Shown here: in pieces, positions 57,031 through 64,000 of the stretch
How positions within the stretch are numbered: position 1 is the stretch's first letter
Layout of the letters: each line of letters starts with the position of its first letter
DNA from: Abelmoschus esculentus
Lineage: Eukaryota > Streptophyta > Magnoliopsida > Malvales > Malvaceae
DNA: 64,000 nt
Assembly (NCBI GenBank): GCA_035048815.1
Contig: JAUCBN010000038.1
Span: 11,932,001-11,996,000 of the forward strand
Direction: 5' to 3'
The notes under the pieces: model-generated
Database searches by the model: none
Told to the model about the DNA's origin: nothing
What the model saw: the letters and a program-made list of their open reading frames with translations, nothing else
Made by a program: the position numbers and the translations under genes

Positions 57031-58650
57031 TTACTTCTTGGCGGGTCTTGATTTCCGCGTGGCCATGCACTTGATACGCTTCGCTGGCCACTCTGGTGGT
57101 GATGGGTTTATGTGTGTAATTTCTGCCTCTGGTTGCTTTGGGTCATTCTCATGAACTGGCTCTGCTACGTCAACAGGAATCTGGTCCTCATCTTCCGTAA
57201 AGGAAACATGACAACCGACTGTACGCTTTACCTTACAGCGAGGAATATGGGCATCAAAAGGATCAACAGGAGACTCCTCTACTCTGGGTGAGTTAAGTTC
57301 GAAATCCTCGCTGCTTACTTGGATTGTTCTGGCCTCAAAAGATTGTGATTCTGTTGCAGGTGCCTTGCCTTTGTCCTTTGGTCGTTCTTATGGACCGACT
57401 GGGACCTGATGCGATGCTGTAGCGAAAGCGGAAGGGGATGGTTTTGTTGTTGGTACAGGTGTTATTACGGTTGGCTCTTGTTGTTGCTGGACAGTGGTGT
57501 GCTCGTGCACTGGTGGAGAAGGTTGACTATGTTATTGCTGCGGCGGAGTTTGTTGCTTCGGAGGGTACTGTTGCTGCGGGACTGACTCGTTTTCATTAAA
57601 CAAATACTCAGGGAAATAGGGGAAAGAGACGTAGTCATCCGGTCGCAACTCCATGAAATTGGCTTGGAGTATTTGATCTCTCACTTGTACATACTTGAGG
57701 AAGGTTATGAACCTTCCTTGGAGTTCGGCAATTTGAGTCTGCGTCCTTTTCATAGCTACAGTTAGGGCATCCAGATTTACTCTGGCATTTTTCTTTGAAG
57801 TTGAAGTTTGATGGGATGTTGCAGTATTTTCTTCCATTCCCATAAGTTCTGGGATCTTCTTTAGAGCAATAACCTGTCTTCCCTTTATGTTATAGTCTTT
57901 GTCGTTCTCGAACACTCGTTGCCTTCGGTAGAGTGCAGAAATCAGATGAGAGAAAACCAGTGGGCTTTGCTTCCTTTTGAGTACGGTATGTGCTTCCTCA
58001 AGAATTATCTTTCCCATGTTGATGGTCCTTTTCCTCAAGATCGAGTACAGAAGTTGTAACCGATCCAGGTTCACCGTGGCTGTATAGCTTGTGGGAATCA
58101 GATTCTGCTTAATGAAGTGCATCCAGATCTTCCTTTCGAGCTTCAGGGAAGTGCGATCAATAGTGGTATTCGCCTCATCCCACTCGGTTCCTTCGATTCA
58201 CAGCTCTTCAAGTAGGAAATCCGGGCTTTGCCCTAGTATAGAAACAATGAATATGGAGTGTTCATCTTCTTCACCCACTCCATAAAACTGGTTGATGTGC
58301 TTGGCAATAAAGAGGATGGCATCTCCTCGGACATACACCGTTTGTTGCCCCGTCCGAGTGTAATGGGCATAAAACTCCTTGACCAGTGACACATTAATGG
58401 GTTTCGCATCCTTCTTCACCCTGAAGTTGCGAGCAAATGTCTCCCATTTATGGTGCTTATAATGGCCGCAACATTCTTCGGTTGCTTTTGGAAGGTTATT
58501 GTGTCATAAACGAAACCCTTATCTTGATGAATTGTTCTCCCTTTGATCTTTCGGAAATGATCCTTTGCCGCGTCATATTCGAATTTTGGATCTCGATCGG
58601 TCGGGCTTGAGCAGCAGCCCTCGATGATTCTTTGGTGTTATTTCAGGGTA
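57031..58650 (-). pseudogene. Athila ORF in the env position
   Basis: Two blocks carry a recognisable plant-transposon domain: 58198-58419 (INVSLVKEFYAHYTRTGQ, VYVRGDAILF, then INQFYGVGEED) and 57532-58122 (LLYSILRKRTINMGK, then VFSHLISALYRRQ). A P/Q-rich tail follows; a stop at 57532 interrupts it, but the frame continues to a natural end at 57031 with a lysine/arginine-rich tail (residues such as KRIKCMATRKSRPAKK). Athila and relatives often have an additional ORF here, called env-like by position. I see no signal peptide or transmembrane segment, so an envelope role is not supported. The basic tail could be a nuclear or nucleic-acid signal (inference). Confidence 0.75.
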
Positions 58651-59327
58651 CCATGGTTGTAAGTATTTCTTGGAGAAATTCTTTCGGGTTTCTTTGAGAA
58701 AGATGGAGTTTTGGAGTGATGGAGGTTGTTTTCTTTGGGGAGGAAGAGGGATGATTTAGTTGGTTTTGGTGAAAGAGACAATTACTTGCTTGGAAACGAG
58801 AGAGGAAAGAGAAAAATAATGATGGGGTGTAAGAGTTTAGACGGCTAGGGTTATTGGAAAAGAAAAAAGTGTGATGAGGGTTTAATTTGATGGTAAGTGG
58901 GAGAGAGAAAAAGGTTTTAAAATTAATAAAAAAGTAAATATGGTGTAAAGAGGGGTTGAATTAGAACCAAACTCTTCCTATTCTCCTTGAAAACTAATCG
59001 GATTCATATTCATGGGCTTTTCAACTTCCTTCTTGGTGGCCCAAATCAAATAAATCCAAAATTTTTTCCCTCCAAAACTTAAACCGTACAGTCCTTTTGC
59101 TCCCAGTCCTCCTTTGCACAGACTGTGTACTACACCCAGTCCTGCCACTGTACATTGCGCCTTGTGAGCGCACTGCACTATGAAAATGTACCTTCACAGA
59201 CTAAGATTTGAATATGGATAAAAGAAATAAAAGCATCATAAAAACAACATAAAAATAAAAACTTCTACTTTTTATTCAAACTAAAATTTAAATGCTAAAG
59301 CAAAATAAAAGAGAGGGATAGAAATGC
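58651..59327 (-). other. Untranslated spacer between the Athila pol and env-position ORF
   Basis: About 670 bp with no conserved protein. It is mostly pyrimidine-rich on the minus strand. In Athila a spacer of this kind separates pol from the last ORF. Confidence 0.5.
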
Positions 59328-60500
59328 TTAGGTATTTTGCAGTCTCGGGTCGTTCTTGTCACGCAAAATGGAAGCTCCATTATAGATCTTCAGCCTTTGA
59401 CCATTGGCCTTGAAGATTCGATCTCCATTGAGTGTTTTAATCTCCACAGTATCATAAGGATAAAACCTATGTATTAGGAATGGTCTAGACCATCGAGACT
59501 TCAACTTTCCAAAAAAAAGTTTGAGTCTTGAGTTGTAGAGTAACACTTGTTAGACCTCTAAGAAATGCCATGGCAAAAGATGTTTGTCATGCCACCACTT
59601 CATTTTTTCTTTGTAGATCCTAGCATTCTCATAGGCATTGGATCAAAACTCGTCCATCTCATTTAACTCCAAAAGCATGTTCTCTCCAGTTACCTTAAAA
59701 TCCGTATTGAGCTTTTTAACGGCCCAACATGCCTTGTGTTCAAGTTCCATGGGCAAATGACAAGCTTTCCCATAAATCAGCTTCAATGGGGACATCCCTA
59801 AAGGAGTCTTGTAAGGTGTCCTATACGCCCATAAAGCTTCATCCAACTTTGGAGACCAGTCTTCTCTCTTTGTGTTGACTGTCTTTTCTAAGATTTGCTT
59901 GATTTCTCTATTAGAGATTTCAGCTTGACCATTCGTCTGCAGATGATATGTTGTACCAATTTTGTGCCCGACTCCATAGCGTTGTAATGCCTTAACAATG
60001 AGCTTGTTGTCGAAGTGGGTTCCTTCATCACTAATTATAGCTCTAGGGACACCAAACCTTGTGAAAATATTCTTGTGCATGAACTTCAAGACTGTTTTTG
60101 AATCATTGCGGGGTGTTGTCATTGCTTCAACCAATTTGCTTATGTAGTCCATTGCTAGCAAGATATAAAAATCACCATAGGATGATGGAAATGGTCCCAT
60201 GAAATAAATTCCTCAAACATCGAAAAGCTCAATCTCCAAAATGTTTTGCAATGATATATCATTCCTCCTCGAGATGTTACCGGTTCTTTGACATCTATCA
60301 CATCCCTTGTAAAATGCTTGGACATCTTTAAAAAGTGAGGGCCAATAGAATCCAGATTGAAGGACTCTTGCAATAGTCCTTGATCCACCAAAGTGCCCAC
60401 CACACGATGTTGCATGACAATGGAATAGAATATCTTTTTGTTCTTCTTCCAGCACACATCGTCGAAGCAATTGGTTAGCACATTGCTTGAACAAATATGG
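59328..60500 (-). pseudogene. Athila integrase
   Basis: 60213-60494 has the zinc region: LFHCHATSCGGHFG, then CDRCQRTGNISRR. 59643-60200 has the catalytic core with MDYISKLVEA (first aspartate), then AIISDEGTHFDNK (second aspartate) and TNGQAEISNREIKQILEK (glutamate). 59328-59546 has the C-terminal part LFFGKLKSRWSRPFLIHR. The catalytic triad appears intact; a stop near 59640 separates the C-terminal part. Confidence 0.9.
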
Positions 60501-60506
60501 CTCATC

Positions 60507-61172
60507 CTAATAAAAAAATTTTGTATCATGTTTGAACTTCTTTCGACCCTGGCTAGATAAATCAGGAGGCAAGATACCACTAACAAGAAAATTAACAACA
60601 TCGACATACCAAGGTAATGTTGTAGCATATAAAATTTTCTCATCAGGGAAATTTTCTTCGATTTCAAAATCCTCTCCTAGATTATCAGGATTTTCTAGCC
60701 TAGATAAGTGATCTTCAACTTGATTTTCAATTCCTTTTTTATCCTTTATTTCAATATCAAATTCTTGTAGCAAAAGTATTCACCTAATAAGTTTCGGTTT
60801 AGCATCTTTCTTGGTCATTAGGTATTTGATAGCAGAGTGATTAGTATGCACTATAACCCTAGTTCCTATAAGATATGCCCTAAACTTATCAAAGGCAAAT
60901 ACTACAACAAGTAACTCCTTCTCAGTAATGGTGTAATTAATTGGAGCATCATTAAGAGTTCTACTTGCATAGTAAATAACATGGAAGAGTTTACCTCGTC
61001 TTTGACCTAGTGCTGCACCCACTGCGTAGTCACTTGCATCAAACATCAACTCGAATGGTTCAGTCCAATAGGGTGGTATCACTATGGGAGTTGAGGTAAG
61101 CTTCTTCTTCAGTTCAGTAAAAATGTTGTGGCATTTTTCATCGAAGACAAAGGGTTGATTTTGCTGTAGCAA
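60507..61172 (-). pseudogene. Athila RNase H and tether
   Basis: 60780-61172 reads FELMFDASDYAVGAALGQ with a catalytic aspartate, YYASRTLNDAPINYTITEKE with the catalytic glutamate region, and VIVHTNHSAIKYLM, where the usual aspartate of the TDH motif reads as asparagine. 60507-60773 reads IKDKKGIENQVEDHLSRLEN, the tether to integrase. A stop separates them near 60780. Confidence 0.9.
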
Positions 61173-62851
61173 ATTGTAGAGTGGTTAGAGATTTTCGAAA
61201 AGTCTTTGATGAACCTCCTGTAGAAGCCAGCATATCCAAGAAAGCTTCTAATTCCTTTCATTGTTGTTGGAGGTGGTAGCTTCTCTATCAACTCCACTTT
61301 TGCCTTGTCAACTTCAATTCCTTTATTTGAGATTTTGTGTCCCAAAATCGTACCTTCGGTCACCATGAAATTTCATTTTTCCAAATTGAGTACAATGTCG
61401 GTTTCTTCATAGCGTTTCAGTACCTTAGCCAGGTTGCCTAGGCATTTTTCAAAAGTTTCTCCGGACACAAAAAAATCGTCCATAAATACCTCCAAAAATT
61501 CTTCAACCATGTCTAAAAATATCTCCAACATGCAACGTTGAAAAGTTGCTGAAGCATTACATAACCCAAATGACATTCTTCGAAAAACATAAGTCCCATA
61601 AGGGCAGGTGAAGGTTGTCTTCTCCTGATCCTCTAGTGCTATAGCAATTTAGTTTTACCCAGAATAGCCATCAAGGAAGTAATAATAAGCCTTTCCCACC
61701 AACCGATCCAGTATTTGATCGATAAAAGGAAGGGGGAAATAATCATTCTTTGTTTCTTTGTTCAGCTTCCTATATTCTATGCAAATACGCCAGCCTGTGA
61801 CTGTCCTTATCGGGAGCAACTCATTGTCCTCATTTGTGATCATTGTCGTGCCTCCCTTCTTAGGAACACAATGTACAGGATTAACCCATGAACTATCAGA
61901 AATTGGGTATATGATCCCTGCATCCAACCACTTGATAATCTCCGTCATCAATACTTTCTTCATTGCTGGGTTTAGTCTTCTTTGGGGCTCAATAGAATTG
62001 TTATGGTATTCTTCTAGTAGGATCTTTTGCATGCAGATTGAAGGACTGATACCCTTCAAGTCGGACATGGTCCACCCTAGAGCTTTCTTATATTGTGATA
62101 GCAAATTCACAAGACTAAACTCTTGGTTAGGATATAAGCTAGAAGAAATAATCACTGGCAAAGTATTATGAGATCCCAAATAAACATACTTTAAATGTGG
62201 TGGCAGTGGTTTCAAGTCTAGACATGGTGCATGTAAAAGTGATAGTTTAGGAGGAATAAATTCAGAGAAATCAATTGATTCAAATTTCGTACCTGATCTT
62301 GGCTGGAAATAGCTAATTTGTTGTAGCTCCAGATGAACTTCTTCTTCATCTTGATCATGCTCCTCCAGCAATTTTATAAAGTCCTTCATTTGTGGAGAAT
62401 TGTCACAGCAAAAATCTGTATCTTCTTCAGTTGTTGTGGTATTTATCCTAGCTATACAGTGACATTCTTCATTATCATTCATGTACTTGAGAGTGTTGAA
62501 GACATTGACAGTCATGGACTGATCTGCTACTCGTATTGTGAAGTCTCCCTTTTCATAGTCGATGAGTATTCGAATGGTGTCTAAGAATGGTCGTCCCAAA
62601 ATAATGGGTGCCTTGTAGTCCACTTCGCAATCCAAAATCAGAAAGTCCACAGGGAACACAAACTTGCCCATTTTTACTATCACATCTTCCACTTTGACTT
62701 CGGGTCGAAAATGAGAATGGTCCACCAATTGCAAGATGACAGTGGTAGGTAATGTACTCCCTATACCAAGCTTCTTGAATATTGCTCTAGGCATCAGCTT
62801 GACACTTGAACCGAGGTCGCATAATGCCTTGCCCATAAAATTGTCTCCCAT
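61109..62851 (-). pseudogene. Athila protease and reverse transcriptase
   Basis: 61655-62851 (398 residues) starts MGDNFMGKALCDLGSS with the D-L-G protease site, runs through IILGRPFLDT, the linker with IIKWLDAGIIYPISDSSW, and WRICIEYRKLNKETKNDYFP, and stops right after FLDGYSG, where two codons of the next conserved segment have become stops. 61373-61576 carries MSFGLCNASATFQRCM and the catalytic FMDDF intact. 61109-61366 has GHKISNKGIEVDKAKVE then SFLGYAGFYRRFIKDF. Gag and protease are separated by one stop at 62852-62854. Confidence 0.9.
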
Positions 62852-62854
62852 CGA

Positions 62855-64000
62855 TCATGGAATGATGAAGCTGTCAGGATCTTGCCTCTTCATAGGAAGT
62901 TCAGTCCTCCCAGAATAGAACTCAGATGCTATAGCAACTGTTTCAAAATTCTCAGCTTTTCTTTTCTTTGTAACAATATCTTTCAAAAACTTTGCATATG
63001 AGGGTATTTGATCAATAGCATCTAAAAATGAAATATTAATATGAAATTGGTCCAGAATGCATACAAATTTTTGAAATTGGAGATCCTTTTTATGTTGCTT
63101 CAAACGCTGAGGGAATGGTGGTGGTGGTCTTACATCCTCCAAAGGTTGCGTTGGTACTGCTTCTTTTGCTGCAGCATCTGCAAGCTTCTCACCAAATGCC
63201 TCAGTATTTAAGTTTTCTCTATTTTCTTCTTGAGTAGATTTTTCTTCTTGATGTTCAGCTTTCTTTTGCTCCTGAATAGGGGTTTCTTCTTTCTCCTTTC
63301 TTTTAAATTACTCCCCCGTGTTGATTTGTCTTCCACTCCTCAAGGTAAGTGAGTTGTATTGCTCTTTTCCATGATTTTTAGTGACTTCAGTATCACTAGG
63401 CAAGTTGCCTCTTGGTCTAACTTGTAATGCTTGAGCAATTTGACCCACTTGAGTCTCCAACAATCTAAGTGAAGAGTTGTGACTTTACAGTAATGCGCCT
63501 TAGGTCTGCAACAGATTGCCTTGATTAGAGATGGTGATGGAATGCTCCTACAATAATGTATTTGTTGATGTCATAAACACCTTGGTGGAAGCCATGAATT
63601 CTTGCAGCGAAGCTTTCAAAGAATTGTTGTGACTTTGGTGATGAAATATCCCCTTGTTGTCGTTTTTCCATGGCATATTGCCTTGAAAACCTTAGACTCT
63701 TTGTTTTGTTACCATGGGTTGCTGCCTATTCGAGCTGCTTGCCTGATTCGATCCTTGTTTATCCCAAGAAAAATTAGGATGTCATCTTTACCCTGGGTTG
63801 TACGTGTTAGAGTAGGGGTTGTTGGAATTTTTGTTGAAATTTTCAACGTAATGAGCAAACTCTAGATGAGTTGGGAAGTCTTTATCAAAATGGTTTCTAC
63901 TATAGTACACACAGCTTAATGCTTTAGCATCTTGTACATCCCTGGGTTATTGAAGGTTTTTCAACATATTTGTGATAGTAAAAAGTTATGCTGAAACAGA
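62855..64000 (-). pseudogene. Athila gag, partial, window end
   Basis: 62855-63142 reads FPQRLKQHKKDLQFQKF then YAKFLKDIVTKKRKAENFE, the C-terminal end of Athila gag. Further upstream the same strand, in broken frames, shows LRSGRQINTG, PRGNLPSDTE, LETQVGQIAQAL and near 63780-63840 NNPYSNTYNPG. All are landmarks of the family. The N-terminus is beyond 64000. Confidence 0.85.

Larger units (their letters stand above)
54661..64000 (-). mobile_element. Athila-lineage retrotransposon, 3' LTR to gag, runs off the window
   Basis: On the minus strand: gag (62855 to the end of the window), protease/RT/RNase H/integrase (59328-62851), a further ORF in the env position (57031-about 58650), polypurine tract and 3' LTR (54661-56933). 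The order and wording are those of Athila. Relatively few stops interrupt it, so it is younger than the plus-strand Athila relic at 45-50 kb. The 5' LTR lies beyond 64000. Confidence 0.9.

Noticed and set aside
57031..58650. True viral envelope gene
   Set aside because: It has the position of env in Athila, but no signal peptide, transmembrane helix or cleavage site is visible.

Overview
The window is nuclear DNA of a flowering plant, probably a dicot and possibly in or near the mallow family (the family is a weak inference from general familiarity with such repeats). The reasons are one spliced plant gene with seven exons and GT-AG introns, surrounded by layers of plant-type LTR retrotransposons (Copia, chromovirus and Athila lineages) in AT-rich DNA. 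There are no bacterial operons, CRISPR arrays, rRNA genes or tRNA genes that I can see.

Layout. 1-3095: 3' end and 3' LTR of a plus-strand LTR element, inserted in a minus-strand Copia element whose gag start, leader and 5' LTR follow (3096-6171). Just before its LTR the first element carries an array of about ten hairpin units (641-1102): a constant 22-nt core lies between arms that differ from unit to unit yet are self-complementary in nearly every one. 6172-10217: LTR-like AT-rich DNA with two tandem duplications. 10218-15365: decayed minus-strand Copia element (gag, protease, integrase, RT, RNase H, 5' LTR start). 15366-18614: truncated LTR of a second family, split by a small TRIM-like element (16269-17557). 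18615-26446: AT-rich DNA with a dead hAT transposase (23893-25711). 26447-30291: Copia-type LTR pieces, including a solo LTR with a perfect target duplication, nested in an older LTR. 30600-35776: a complete but dead chromovirus with both LTRs and a perfect 5-bp target duplication; its RNase H region is deleted. 37884-40912: the only intact host gene, an HMT2-like homocysteine S-methyltransferase on the minus strand. 43067-43320: foldback MITE-like element. About 45100-50200: plus-strand Athila relic split by a truncated Copia element (45584-47915). 50546-54660: LTR of an older element split by a large solo LTR (51355-54176). 54661 to the end: minus-strand Athila element (3' LTR, env-position ORF, pol, part of gag) running out of the window.

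How the parts relate. Only the methyltransferase gene looks functional; it makes methionine from homocysteine using S-methylmethionine. The rest is a record of nested insertions whose order can be read from interrupted copies and target duplications. A short palindromic motif centred on TATCGATA recurs in clusters inside LTRs of unrelated Copia and Gypsy families. All coordinates and pairings were worked out by eye; no database search was run.
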